Shown here in pieces: positions 8,067-17,609 of a stretch of DNA of 64,000 nucleotides. Made by a program: the position numbers and the translations under genes. The stretch covers positions 677,593 through 741,592 of the forward strand of contig NZ_FOMO01000002.1 of the NCBI RefSeq assembly GCF_900112645.1, given 5' to 3'. The stretch comes from Phytopseudomonas straminea (GTDB lineage Bacteria > Pseudomonadota > Gammaproteobacteria > Pseudomonadales > Pseudomonadaceae). Below the pieces are notes generated by a model. It was not told the DNA's origin. It searched no databases and saw only the letters and a program-made list of their open reading frames with translations. Each line of letters starts with the position of its first letter. Position 1 is the first letter of the stretch.

Positions 8067-8972
8067 ATGAAGCAGCCCACTCCACGACTCGGGGCTTCCA
8101 GCGCTTCGCTACCCAGCCTGTGCCCCGAGGCCTTGGTAGATGAACTCGCCCGCCTTGGTTACCAGGGCGTCGAATGGCGAGTCGCCGATATCGGCCACCT
8201 CGATCCAACGCACCCCTGGGACGCCCGCCAGAACAACCGTTGCACCATCGCCCCGACTGAATCGGCGATCAGTCGCATTCAGGCGCATTGCCAATCCCTC
8301 AGCCTACAGATCTTCGGGCTCAGCCCCTACCTGGCCGTTGGCGATCTCGACCACGCCGAGCGGTTGATCGACCTGGCAGCCCTTGCCGGTCAGGCACGCC
8401 TGCGCCTCTGGGCACCCAACTATGCGAGCGAGCGCTACGCCGAGGCCTACGGCCGGATGCGCCGGTTTCTCGATCAGATCCTGCCGCGCGCCGAAGCGCT
8501 GGGCGTGCAACTGGTGCTCGAAGTGCATCAACGCACCATCTGTTCGAGCCCTTCGCTGGCCATGCGCGTGGTCGAGCACTACCCGGCCAGCAGCCTGGGC
8601 ATCATCTATGACATCGGCAACCTCGCCATCGAAGGGCGCGAAGACGTACAGCTGTCCCTCGACCTGATGGGCCGACACCTCGCCCACGCGCAGGTCAAGA
8701 ACGTGTCCTACAGCCCCATCGGCCCAGGCCTTGGCTGGCAATGGGATTGGTGCCCGCCGGACGAGGGCGTGCTGCCGCTCGCGTCGATGCTGAAAACCCT
8801 CGCCGATAGCGGTTTTGCCGACTGGATATCGATCGAGGACTTCTCCACGAAATACGGCGATCTGCACAAGCTGTCGCGCAACCGCGACCTGATTCGCCAT
8901 TACCTGGGGCTCGGCATCAAGCCCGATTCGCACACTGCCACGAGACATACCGCCCATGAACACACCAACTAA
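8067..8972 (+). CDS. Sugar phosphate isomerase/epimerase family TIM-barrel protein
   Basis: This 301-residue protein of the AP-endonuclease-2/xylose-isomerase-like TIM-barrel family has ELARLGYQGVEWRVADIG near the start, LVLEVHQRTICSSPS with a metal-type Glu and His around 150, YDIGNLAIEG, HAQVKNVSYSP and ISIEDFSTKYGD. The family includes sugar and keto-acid isomerases, inosose dehydratase and 3-dehydroshikimate dehydratase. The neighbouring transporter is of the MHS (shikimate-type) group, so a cyclitol or quinate-like substrate is possible but unproven. Start ATG 8067 follows AGGATTCCA. The stop lies 17 bp inside the next gene. Confidence 0.82.
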   Translation: MKQPTPRLGASSASLPSLCPEALVDELARLGYQGVEWRVADIGHLDPTHPWDARQNNRCTIAPTESAISRIQAHCQSLSLQIFGLSPYLAVGDLDHAERLIDLAALAGQARLRLWAPNYASERYAEAYGRMRRFLDQILPRAEALGVQLVLEVHQRTICSSPSLAMRVVEHYPASSLGIIYDIGNLAIEGREDVQLSLDLMGRHLAHAQVKNVSYSPIGPGLGWQWDWCPPDEGVLPLASMLKTLADSGFADWISIEDFSTKYGDLHKLSRNRDLIRHYLGLGIKPDSHTATRHTAHEHTN

Positions 8973-9732
8973 CCGCCGGGTCGCGCTGGTCACCGGCGCC
9001 GCTGGCGAGCTTGGCCGGGCGATTTGCGCGCGCCTCTGCCGTGACGGCTTGCATATCGTTGCCGCCGACATCAATCTCGAGGCAGCTCAGCAACTGGTCG
9101 ACTCACTTGAGTGCCAGCCCGAGCAACGCATCATCGCCGTCTATGCCGACATGGGCGACAAGGGCTCCATCGACGCCATGGTCGAGCAGGCTGGCGCCGA
9201 GTTCGGGCGCATCGATGTGGTCGTCAACAACGCGGCGGTCAATCATCGCGGCTCGATCCTCGATTTTGACCCGGCCAAGTGGGATCACATGATGACCGTG
9301 AACCTGCGTGGCCCGGCCTTACTGTGCCAGAAGGTAGCCCCGTACTGGCAGGCCCAGGGCAGCGGCCGGGTGATCAACATGGTGTCGCGCTGCTGGGTCG
9401 CAGGTGGCCCGCCCGCCTACGTCGCCTGCAAGGCCGGGCTGGTTGGCCTGACCCGCTCCATGGCCCGTGAACTGGCGCCTTACCAGGTCACCGTCAATGC
9501 CATCGCGCCGGGGTTGCTGCCTTCGGCGTTCACCCTGGACGGCCGTGACGCCGAGAGCTTCGAGCGGATGGCCGCAGGCTCGATCAACAGCACCCCACTC
9601 AAACGCCTGACGACGCCGGAAGACATCGCCAACACCACGGCGTTTCTGGCCTCCAGCGACGCTGCATTCATCACTGCCGAGGTGATTCACGTGTGCGGTG
9701 GCAGCCAGTTGGCGCCATTCGGCAGTGGCTAA
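8956..9732 (+). CDS. SDR family NAD(P)-dependent oxidoreductase
   Basis: This 258-residue short-chain dehydrogenase has the cofactor loop TGAAGELG near residue 14, NNAA near 92, a Ser in VSRCWVAGG and the YVACK catalytic Tyr/Lys pair around 155. Its start overlaps the isomerase gene by 17 bp, so the two are probably co-translated and act on the same compound. It is only distantly similar to the SDR at 3069-3833, for example in NNAA against NNAG and a quite different C-terminus (HVCGGSQLAPFGSG). It is therefore not a simple duplicate. The substrate is unknown. Confidence 0.88.
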   Translation: MNTPTNRRVALVTGAAGELGRAICARLCRDGLHIVAADINLEAAQQLVDSLECQPEQRIIAVYADMGDKGSIDAMVEQAGAEFGRIDVVVNNAAVNHRGSILDFDPAKWDHMMTVNLRGPALLCQKVAPYWQAQGSGRVINMVSRCWVAGGPPAYVACKAGLVGLTRSMARELAPYQVTVNAIAPGLLPSAFTLDGRDAESFERMAAGSINSTPLKRLTTPEDIANTTAFLASSDAAFITAEVIHVCGGSQLAPFGSG

Positions 9733-9780
9733 CCGCCCTACCCGCTCCCCAACCATCACAAAGACAATAAAGGTTGCCCC

Positions 9781-11088
9781 ATGACTATCTCCGCTACAAA
9801 AGACCGGCGCATGGCGCGCAAGGCTGCCTTTGGCAGCTTCCTCGGCAGCGTCGTCGAGTACTACGATTTCTTCATCTATGGCTCGGCAGCAGCGCTGGTA
9901 TTCAGCACGCTGTTCTTCCCGTCCACCGACCCGATGGCGGGCACGCTAGCGGCGCTGGCCACCTTCGGGGTCGGCTATATCGCCCGGCCTGTCGGCGCCT
10001 TGCTGTTCGGGCACCTGGGCGACCGCATCGGCCGCAAGAAGGTGTTGATGATGACTCTGCTGATGATGGGCCTGGCCACCACCATCATCGGCCTGCTGCC
10101 GACCTACGCCACCATCGGTGCCTGGGCGCCGGGCTTGCTGGTCGCCTGCCGGCTGCTGCAGGGCCTGTCTGCTGGCGGTGAACAGGTCGGTGCCAGCCTG
10201 CTGACCATGGAGCATGCGCCTGGTACGAAGAAGGCGTTCTACACAAGCTGGCTGATCAATGGGGCGTCGATGGGCTCTATTCTGGCGACCTCGGTGTTCA
10301 TTCCGCTGTCGATGCTCAGCGAAGAGCAGCTGCTGTCCTGGGGCTGGCGTATTCCGTTCCTGCTCAGCGCCCTGATGGTGATCGTGACTCTGATCATCCG
10401 CGCCGGTGTGGATGAAAGTCCGGAGTTCGCGGCCAAGAAAGCCGAAGTCGCCCAGGCGCCGGTTGTGGAAATGTTCAGCAAGGAGTGGCGCGCGTTCATC
10501 GTGGTGTTCTGCTGTGCGCTGATCTGCTCGGTTTCGTCGCTGGTGATGATCTTCGGGCTGTCGTGGGCAGCCAACAACCAGAACGTCGACCGCGCCTCGA
10601 TGCTCTCGGCGATTGCCGCCAGCCAGGTAGCGGCGCTGATCTGTCAGCCGCTGTTCGGGATGCTGGCTGATCACATTGGCAAGAAGCGCATCTTCGTGCT
10701 CGGCTCCCTGGGTTGCTGTGCGGGGGTGTTCCTGTTCCTGTGGTCGATCACCACCGGCAATATCGCCCTGATCATCTTTGCGACCGTAGTGCTCAAGGGC
10801 ATCATCTACAGCGCACCGAACGCACTCTGGCCATCGTTCTACGCCGAGATGTTCACCATTCGCGTGCGCTATACCGGCGTGGGCCTCGCAACCCAGCTCA
10901 GCTTCATCATCGCGGGGTTCTCGCCGAGCCTGTGCTATGCGCTGCTGGGCGGTGGTTCCGACTGGTTACCGGTGGGCTACTTCATGGGTGGCATGGCGCT
11001 GATCGCCGCCATTGCCGCGATGGTGTCACGCCCCGCAGCAGAAGCCGCCCCACAACCGGCGCTCAAACCTCTGGCCGCCCACGGCTGA
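9781..11088 (+). CDS. MFS transporter, metabolite:H+ symporter (MHS) family
   Basis: This 435-residue protein has 12 predicted membrane helices and the MHS-type signature GHLGDRIGRKK after helix 2-3, with a second copy (ADHIGKKR) in the C-terminal half. The amino end FGSFLGSVVEYYDFFIYGSA is typical of the ShiA/ProP/KgtP group. It is an inner-membrane proton symporter for a small organic acid or similar solute. It is 48 bp downstream of the SDR with its own AAAGG site, so it belongs to the same operon and probably imports the substrate of the isomerase and dehydrogenase. Confidence 0.9.
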   Translation: MTISATKDRRMARKAAFGSFLGSVVEYYDFFIYGSAAALVFSTLFFPSTDPMAGTLAALATFGVGYIARPVGALLFGHLGDRIGRKKVLMMTLLMMGLATTIIGLLPTYATIGAWAPGLLVACRLLQGLSAGGEQVGASLLTMEHAPGTKKAFYTSWLINGASMGSILATSVFIPLSMLSEEQLLSWGWRIPFLLSALMVIVTLIIRAGVDESPEFAAKKAEVAQAPVVEMFSKEWRAFIVVFCCALICSVSSLVMIFGLSWAANNQNVDRASMLSAIAASQVAALICQPLFGMLADHIGKKRIFVLGSLGCCAGVFLFLWSITTGNIALIIFATVVLKGIIYSAPNALWPSFYAEMFTIRVRYTGVGLATQLSFIIAGFSPSLCYALLGGGSDWLPVGYFMGGMALIAAIAAMVSRPAAEAAPQPALKPLAAHG

Positions 11089-11151
11089 CAGTCAACTCGT
11101 GGCGCTGCACCTTGGGCGGCGCTGCGCTACCCATCACCGAAAGGAACAGAC

Positions 11152-11436
11152 ATGCCATTTGCATTGATCGCCCATGATTACCCCGATGCGCTCGAGCGCA
11201 GGCTTGCATGCCGTGAACGCCACCTTGCTCGCCTGAAAGCACTGGCCGAGCAAGGCAAGGTGCTGAGTGGCGGTGTGCTGCTGAACGACGAAGGCAAGAT
11301 GATTGGCTCCAACGTACACCTGGATTTCGAGCAACGCAGTGATTTTGACCAATGGCTGGAAGATGAGCCGTACGTGCTGGAGCGAGTTTGGGAACAGATC
11401 GAAATCCGCGAGATCAGGCTGCTCAGTCTGGGCTGA
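11152..11436 (+). CDS. YciI-like protein
   Basis: This 94-residue protein begins MPFALIAHDYPDALERRLACR and has the conserved His (RERHLARL) and the GGVLLNDEGKMIGS turn of the YciI family, a ferredoxin-like fold related to muconolactone isomerase. Family members bind small ligands and often sit in aromatic or sugar-acid degradation operons. AAGGA lies 6 bases before the ATG. It is the last gene of the 8067-11436 unit, 63 bp after the transporter. The 187 bp that follow (11437-11623) hold only a weak GGGAGT/ACTCCC dyad, perhaps a terminator. Confidence 0.85.
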   Translation: MPFALIAHDYPDALERRLACRERHLARLKALAEQGKVLSGGVLLNDEGKMIGSNVHLDFEQRSDFDQWLEDEPYVLERVWEQIEIREIRLLSLG

Positions 11437-11623
11437 AACGGGAGTTACGGTACTGAAAAGCCAACTACTCCCGGATCAGTGGGGCCGCCTGAGCCCAGCA
11501 GTAATGCCCCAAACACTCGCGGGCCGAAACGGCTTACCGCCGCTGACCTGCGATACCTTTCTGGCCTGGCGGTTTTGCAGTGAGCATTCTGGGTAGGTGG
11601 TCTGCCCTTCAATGGAAGCTCGT

Positions 11624-14040
11624 CTAGAAAGCGTATCTCGTTGTGAACATCACGTTGCGAGGCTCACCGTAGTAGCCGGTAAAAAAGGTCGGGGCCAGGG
11701 AGCTGAAGTACTGCTTGTCGAACACGTTGTTCAGATTGGCAGAGGCGCTCAGGTTCTTGGTGATGTCGTAACGCGCCATCAGATTGAACACCGCATACTG
11801 CTCCTGTATAGCCTTGCCCTCGCTGGTGGTCAGGCTCACCCCGCTCTGCCAGTTCATCCCTCCGCCGATGGTCCACTGCTGTAGCTCACCGGGTAGCCGA
11901 TAGGTGGTCCAGAGCTTGACCAGATTGGCCGGCGCTTCGGTTCTGATTCGCTCATGCTCGGCGTCCTTGGTGACGCTGTGGCTGTAGCTCGCACTGACGT
12001 TCCAGTCGGTCAGTACCTCGCCATGGATCTCCATGTCGATACCGCGGGTCTTGGCGCCAGCTACCGCGCGGTAAGCCGACTCACGCACCGTGCCCACGAC
12101 GGTCTCGCCGGTGGCTACGCCGAGGTTGTCCTGCTGAATCTCGTAAAGCGCTACGGCGGTATTGACCCGGCCATCCATGAACTCGCTTTTCAGGCCAATT
12201 TCGTAGTTGTCACCTTCGCGAGGCTCGAGGGTTTTCCCGCCTTGGTCCCGAATGGACTGTGGTCTGTAGATCTTGGTATAGCTGGCGTAGACCGAGTGAA
12301 TCTCGTTGAGGTTATAGACGACCCCGGCATAAGGCGTGACGAAGCCACTTTCACGCGTCTCGGCGGAGTTGGACGAGCGTGTGTACGGTGGGTTGTAGAT
12401 GGCCTTCTTCTTGTAGCTGTAGTCGCCGACACGGGCACCGGCAATCAGCGACAGGTCATCCTTGGGCTTGAAGCGCGCCACCAGATAGGCTGCGTGCTGA
12501 CGGATAGTCGTATCGTCGTTCATCAGCTTGCCTACCGAGATGGGACGGTCGGTGTCGTTGTTCCAGTCATGGATGTTGGCCGGCCGCATTTCCAGATCAT
12601 CATCGTCCGGATCGCTGTAGTCGCGAACCCGCTCAAGCCGACTACCAACTCATGTTCGCGCCCCAAAAGCTGGAACGGCCCCTGAGCCATGGCATCGATA
12701 CCAAGCTGACGCTGGGAGCCGTAGCCGTCGCCTCCATACAGATAGGCGCCTTCTCCTGTCTCGCGATCCGGCGTGCCGCCGCTGAGCGATGCCAGGGAAT
12801 ACTCCCGGGTGCTGTACATGTTGTTGACGGCCACCTTCAGTGACCAGTCGTTGACCAGGCCCTGCTCGAGCGTCGCGAAGGTATTGAGCGTGTTCTGCTG
12901 GCGGTAGCTCCAGCGGGCGCCGGCGTTGGTAGAGCGAGAGAAGTCGGTTTGCCCACCGTCGCTGTAGAACAGCGGGAAGCTTGCAAATGACACGCCGCGC
13001 GGGTCGTTCTTCTGGTAGTCGAAACCCACGGTGAGCAGCGTGCTGTCAGTAAGGTCGGCCTCGAGAATGCCGTAGTAGGTCTGTTTTTCCTGCTGATAGT
13101 GATCGATGAAGCTGTTGCCCTGCTGATAGGCCACGACCGTGCGCCCGCGCAAGCGCGCATCGTCGGTCAGCGGGCCTGATACATCCAGCTGGGTGCGGTA
13201 TGTCTCCCACGAACCAGCACCGGCGCTGACCGAGCCCTGGAAATCCGAGGTGGGCCGTTTGCGGATTAGGTTGACGCTGCCAGAGGGATCGCCCGCGCCG
13301 GTCATGAGCCCTGTGGCGCCCCTGACGATCTCGACCCGATCATAGATCGAGGTGTCGATCATGCTCTGCGGGCTCGCGCTGGTCTGCACGACCAGGGTGG
13401 TCGGAATGCCATCGAGCTGGTAACTGTCGATGGAGTAACCACGCGAATAGATGTTCACCCGCTCACTGTCGATGTTCTGCACGGAAAGGCCTGGGGCCTG
13501 CTTGAGCACGTCGCTCAAGGTATTGAGCTGCTGATCGTCGATACGCTGGCGAGTCATCACGCTGACGGTTTGTGGCGTCTCGCGTAGCGATAGCGCCAGC
13601 TTGGTCGCGCTGTTGGTGGATCCCTTGGTGTACGAGCCGGTGCCTTCTGTCGTGGTGCCCAGGCCAGTGGCATTGATGCTGATAGGGCCGAGCTCCGTCG
13701 CTGCACCACTTTCCACCCTGGCCAACACGAACCTGTTTTCGCCAGCTTGCACCACACGCAAGCCGCTGCCCTGGAGTACCCGTGCGAAGCCCTGCTCCAG
13801 CTCGTAGCTGCCCTGCAGTCCTGGCGAGCGCAACCCAGCAGTATCTTCCGAGCTGAAGGTGATCATCACCCCACTCGCCGCGGCAAATTCGCTGAGCGTT
13901 GCCGCCAGGCTGCCGGCAGGAATGTCGTAGTTCAGAGGTGTTGCCCACGCCGGCGCAGCTGCGAGTATCGAGCCGGCCAGGCACAGTGCAAGAGAGGTCG
14001 GCCGGGCACTGCTGGTGAAAAAGGTGGTGCGTACTTGCAT
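11624..14040 (-). pseudogene. TonB-dependent siderophore receptor with STN domain, broken by a frameshift
   Basis: Two overlapping reading frames together encode one receptor. The first (from ATG 14040) has a signal peptide, an STN signalling domain (LNYDIPAGSLAATLSEFAAA, residues about 30-100), the plug (LRETPQTVSVMTRQRI, VEIVRGATGLMTGAG) and half of the barrel up to GLSGFATT. The rest, from RDYSDPDDDD to the terminal ...MFTTRYAF, is in another frame. The switch lies near 12621-12630. The total of 2417 bp is one base short of 806 codons, consistent with a single-base deletion. STN receptors both import a ferric siderophore and signal to FecR. It sits downstream of fecI/fecR on the same strand. 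A sequencing error cannot be excluded. Confidence 0.88.
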
Positions 14041-14147
14041 GGAGATGTTCCTGTCAGCGTTGGCAATGTGTGCGTCTGATGCGCACATGCAGGTAGAGCC
14101 GAAACAGGAATGAAAATCTGTTACCCCTCTGCGCAAAAAATCTCTGA

Positions 14148-15071
14148 TTACACCGCCCGAGCTTCCACCCTTACCCAGTAGCGAGTGAGACGGCGAACCT
14201 GGACGGGAAGCGAGTCCTCCAGGTTCGCTAGAACACCTTCGGTGTCATCAAGGAGGAAGGTTCCCGAGAGCCGCAACCCGGCAATATCCGGTGAACAGCC
14301 GAGAAAACCATGGCGATAGCGGGATAGCTCGGCCAGTAGATCGTCCAGGCGCCAGTCCACGGCCACCAGCATGCCGCGCGTCCACGCCGAGCCCTGCTCG
14401 TTGGCCAGCCTCAATGGGCCGATGCTGGCGGCGGTAAAGCTCACCGCCTGCCCCGCCTCGGTGCGTATGGCCTGGCCAGAGGCCAATCGTGGCCGTACAG
14501 CCACTGCGTGGGCTTCGACGGATACCTGGGTAAGCCTGTCGTTCTGCCGCACCGTGAATCGGGTGCCCAGTGCCTCGATTTCGCCCTCGGCGGTCTGCAC
14601 GCTCAATCTGCGAATATCCTTTGCGGTCTCGATGAGGATGGCGCCTTGGCGAAGGACGATCAGTCGCTTGTGCGAGTCGAATTGCACGTCCACCCGGGTG
14701 TCGGTATCGAGTACCAACAAGCTACCGTCGGGCAACGTTGCCCTCTTACGCTGCCCGACACTCGTGCTGTAGTCCGCGCTCAATGGTGAAGCCCGGTAGC
14801 TTCCGCACCCTGTAACGCCGACGCCAAGTAGCACGGCAAGCGTTTTCAACGCTGCACGCCTTTGCTGCCGCGCCGTTTCGAGGGTGGTAGCGGCATAGCC
14901 TTCTGGCGCCGAACTCAAGCGCTGGCGCAGCATTTCGACACGCTCCCAGGCTTTGGCGTGCACTGGGTCAGACTGAAGCCAGACCTGCCACTCGGCATGA
15001 GTGACCTCCGTGGCCTCGCTGTCATGCAGTCGTACATACCATTCAACTGCCTGGGCGAGTGCCTGTTTCAT
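14148..15071 (-). CDS. FecR family anti-sigma/sigma-regulator protein
   Basis: This 307-residue protein has a cytoplasmic N-terminal part with the DUF4880-like WYVRLHDSEATEVTHAEWQ and the sigma-contacting W residues, one membrane segment near residues 74-92 (TLAVLLGVGVTGCGS), and a periplasmic FecR domain (ATLPDGSLLVLDTDTRVDV, IEALGTRFTVRQ). FecR transmits the occupied state of the STN receptor to the sigma factor. The start overlaps the sigma gene stop by four bases. With its receptor frameshifted, it may now be unable to receive a signal. Confidence 0.92.
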   Translation of the reverse strand: MKQALAQAVEWYVRLHDSEATEVTHAEWQVWLQSDPVHAKAWERVEMLRQRLSSAPEGYAATTLETARQQRRAALKTLAVLLGVGVTGCGSYRASPLSADYSTSVGQRKRATLPDGSLLVLDTDTRVDVQFDSHKRLIVLRQGAILIETAKDIRRLSVQTAEGEIEALGTRFTVRQNDRLTQVSVEAHAVAVRPRLASGQAIRTEAGQAVSFTAASIGPLRLANEQGSAWTRGMLVAVDWRLDDLLAELSRYRHGFLGCSPDIAGLRLSGTFLLDDTEGVLANLEDSLPVQVRRLTRYWVRVEARAV

Positions 15072-15583
15072 TCTTCATCCATCAGCAGGCAATGCATCAG
15101 ACCCTTCGCCAGGTGCTTGCGCACTGTGGTGACCGACACGTCAAAACGCTCAGCAGCTTTTTCGTAAGTCAGCCCATCCAGCTGCACAGCAAGGAAAATT
15201 TGCCGGGTGCGCTGGCCTAGGCCATCGAGCATGCGATCGATGGCCAGAAGACTTTCCAGAATCATTGCGCGGGTTTCTGCAGACGGCGCCTGCACCTCTG
15301 GCCTGGACATCAATACATCGAGGTAGGCTTGCTCCACGCTGCGCCGACGATAGAGGTCTATGACCAGACCACGAGCGATGGTTGTCAGGTAGTGCCGTGG
15401 TTGCTGCAGAGAGCTGGCAGTACGCGCAACCAGAACCCGGATAAACGTATCCTGGGCAAGGTCGGCGGCGTCCGCCGAATTGCTCGGTCGCTTGCGTAAC
15501 CAGCCACGTAGCCAACTGCTGTGGTCACGATACAGGGCGTGCAAATGATCATGGTGAGCGACTTCCGTGTCCGATCCGGACAT
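15068..15583 (-). CDS. ECF sigma factor of the FecI (iron-starvation) type
   Basis: This 171-residue protein has sigma region 2 (ADAADLAQDTFIRVLVAR, DLYRRRSVEQAYL) and region 4 (LDGLGQRTRQIFLAVQLDGL followed by the YEKAAERFDVSVTTVRKHL helix-turn-helix), as in FecI/FpvI. It should direct polymerase to the downstream receptor gene when FecR relays siderophore binding. A Fur-like sequence lies 23 bp upstream of the start codon, consistent with iron control. It is the first gene of the sigma-FecR-receptor unit. Confidence 0.93.
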   Translation of the reverse strand: MSGSDTEVAHHDHLHALYRDHSSWLRGWLRKRPSNSADAADLAQDTFIRVLVARTASSLQQPRHYLTTIARGLVIDLYRRRSVEQAYLDVLMSRPEVQAPSAETRAMILESLLAIDRMLDGLGQRTRQIFLAVQLDGLTYEKAAERFDVSVTTVRKHLAKGLMHCLLMDEE

Positions 15584-15605
15584 TGACCTTTACCCAAGCC
15601 GAAAT

Positions 15606-15624
15606 GCGAATAGGAATAACTCGC
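15606..15624 (-). promoter_or_regulatory. Possible Fur box upstream of the FecI-type sigma gene
   Basis: GCGAATAGGAATAACTCGC has GCGA/TCGC ends and a GAAT-rich core. By my count it matches the 19-bp Fur consensus at about 10 positions, which is weak alone. It becomes credible because it lies 23 bp before an iron-starvation sigma factor start. Fur binding is inferred. Confidence 0.35.
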
Positions 15625-15744
15625 GATTTTACGGCGCCTGGGTCTTATTGGGAAGTGAATCTGGGAGCCCGGGCTCTGTGGGCCCAACCCCGCTTTTGAA
15701 TGCTGGCGGGTAGAACGAGGCTTGCGAAATGCAGACCCATGGCT

Positions 15745-16926
15745 TCAGCTAGGCTGGACGCAAGGACGCGCGGCGCTGGTGCGCATACCGAATAGCGCCA
15801 ACGCAATCACGCCAGCCAGATAGAGCTGCGCTGCACCGTCCAGCCCAAGCCGTGGCACTAGGCCGCTGACTGCGAGGGCCGGCAGGCAGAACGCGAGATA
15901 GCTGAGCACATAGAAGGCGGCCAGCAAGCCGGCACGCTGTGCCGGTTCGGCCAGCGGCAGCACGCTGCGGGTAGCGCCGAGAAAACCACTGCCGAAGCCG
16001 ACCCCAGTGACAATAGTCCCCACTGCAAAGAGCCCCAGCTCACCGCTGACGACCGCCAGCCAGAGCAATACCGGTCCAGCCACCAAGGTGCCGGCTCCCA
16101 GGCGCAGCAGACGGCCAGCAGGCCAGAGGCGAAGCCCGTGCAGGCTCGCAGCGCCGCTCAGCGTCAGGCCGGCCACTACCCCGCCTCCGATCAGAATCGA
16201 GCTTGTTCCGGTGGCCGCTTTGATCAGGCCCGGCATCAATGAGAGATAGAACCCACCCACGGCCCAAACCGCCAGCTCCAACGGCAATACTCTCCAGAGC
16301 ACGGCGCGTGCCTGAGGAGGCACCGCCAGCTGCGGACGCAGCGCGGCCAGCAATCCCGGACGACGAGACAGTAGGTCAGGCAGGCGCAACAGCAGCAGGC
16401 CCTGCATCACGAAGAACAGAAGGAAAAGCCGGTAGACCAGCTGCAACGGTGCCGGCGCGAACTCAACCAGCAAGCCGCAACCCAGCGCTCCCCCGGCCAT
16501 GCCCAGCAGTGGCGCCAGGCTGTTCAGCCAAGGGCCGCGTTCACGATCCGCGTCGAGCAATGCAGCCCCCAGCGCACTGGTAGCAACGCCAGTGGCGAAG
16601 CCCTGCAAGGTGCGAGCGATCACCAGGTCCGTCAGGCCTTGGGCCTGATGGAACATCAGCATGGAGACTGCCTCCAGCGCCAGTGCGCCGAGGATGACGG
16701 GCCGTCGCCCCAGATGATCAGAAAGCCGCCCACCCACCAGTAGCGCGCCGAGCAGGGCAAAGGCATAGACCGCAAACACCCAGGTCAGCCAGAAGGTGGA
16801 AAATCCCCAGGCTTGCTGATAACTAGCGTAAAGCGGCGTTGGTGCGGCCGACGCAGCCAGGAATGTGAATAGCAGCGTACCGAGCAGGGTGAGGCGCGCG
16901 TTAGAAGAAAAAATCGAGAACGGCAT
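15745..16926 (-). CDS. MFS transporter (probable drug/metabolite exporter)
   Basis: This 393-residue protein has about 12 membrane helices. The N-terminal half carries the MFS loop GGRLSDHLGRRPVILGAL and the RTLQGFATGVATSALGA helix that resembles exporter motif C. The ATG at 16926 has AGGG seven bases upstream and is preferred over a TTG two codons earlier. It is divergent from a TetR-type gene across 95 bp with strong dyads, the usual layout of a locally repressed efflux pump. The substrate is unknown. Confidence 0.87.
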   Translation of the reverse strand: MPFSIFSSNARLTLLGTLLFTFLAASAAPTPLYASYQQAWGFSTFWLTWVFAVYAFALLGALLVGGRLSDHLGRRPVILGALALEAVSMLMFHQAQGLTDLVIARTLQGFATGVATSALGAALLDADRERGPWLNSLAPLLGMAGGALGCGLLVEFAPAPLQLVYRLFLLFFVMQGLLLLRLPDLLSRRPGLLAALRPQLAVPPQARAVLWRVLPLELAVWAVGGFYLSLMPGLIKAATGTSSILIGGGVVAGLTLSGAASLHGLRLWPAGRLLRLGAGTLVAGPVLLWLAVVSGELGLFAVGTIVTGVGFGSGFLGATRSVLPLAEPAQRAGLLAAFYVLSYLAFCLPALAVSGLVPRLGLDGAAQLYLAGVIALALFGMRTSAARPCVQPS

Positions 16927-16936
16927 GGCCAAACCC

Positions 16937-16993
16937 TAAAGCAAATATTTAGCTTTAAAGCCTGAGCCCTTTTGATTATTAAAGCAATGCTTT
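16937..16993. promoter_or_regulatory. TetR-type operator region between MFS exporter and regulator
   Basis: Two related palindromes lie here. TAAAGC at 16937-16942 faces GCTTTA at 16952-16957 around an AAATATTT core. AAAGCAATGCTTT at 16981-16993 is a perfect 13-bp dyad. Both share the half-site AAAGC. Their position between divergent start codons points to autorepression and repression of the exporter by the TetR-type protein at 17022. This is inferred. Confidence 0.55.
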
Positions 16994-17021
16994 TGCGTTA
17001 AGCGAGAGGTATCCTGTCGAT

Positions 17022-17573
17022 ATGAATACCAAGCAAACCCGCCCCGGAGGGCGTAGCGCCCGCGTCCAGCAAGCCGTTCATGACGCCGTTCTGGCTCTTC
17101 TGGACGAACAACCGCGTGAATCCCTGACCGTTCCCCAGATTGCTGCGCGTGCCGGCGTAACTCCCTCTACCCTCTATCGACGCTGGGGCAACCTACCGAC
17201 CCTGCTGGCCGACGTCGATCTGCGCCAGCTACGGCCTGATCAGCCTCCGGCCGATACCGGCAGTCTGCGTGGCGACCTCGAATGCTGGCTGGAGTCTTAC
17301 GTAGATGACCTTGCTTCGACACCCGGGCAGGCGATGCTCAGGGACGCCCTTGCATCTACCGATCCAGGTTGCGCGGTACGCTGCACCGAGCCAACCCGCG
17401 AGCGCCTCGAACTATTGCTCGAACGGGCTCATTCGCGTGGGGAAGCTGCGCCAAGCCTGGACGCCCTCATGGATGGCCTGGTCGCTCCGCTGGTGTTCCG
17501 AACCTTGTTCAATGCCAAGCGGCCCGATGAAAAACTCTGCCGACGCCTACTAGCGCAAGCGCTTGGCGAGTAA
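17022..17573 (+). CDS. TetR family transcriptional regulator
   Basis: This 183-residue protein has an N-terminal HTH (residues about 15-60) with LTVPQIAARAGVTPSTLYRRW as the DNA-reading helices, followed by an alpha-helical ligand domain. The C-terminal part (DALMDGLVAPLVFRTLF) resembles the TetR_C_11-like domain of exporter repressors. It probably represses the divergent MFS gene, inducer unknown. The ATG at 17022 has GAGAGG upstream at a rather long distance. Confidence 0.88.
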   Translation: MNTKQTRPGGRSARVQQAVHDAVLALLDEQPRESLTVPQIAARAGVTPSTLYRRWGNLPTLLADVDLRQLRPDQPPADTGSLRGDLECWLESYVDDLASTPGQAMLRDALASTDPGCAVRCTEPTRERLELLLERAHSRGEAAPSLDALMDGLVAPLVFRTLFNAKRPDEKLCRRLLAQALGE

Positions 17574-17609
17574 AAATCCTTCTATCGCTCCGAATTGAGA
17601 GGCAGAACT

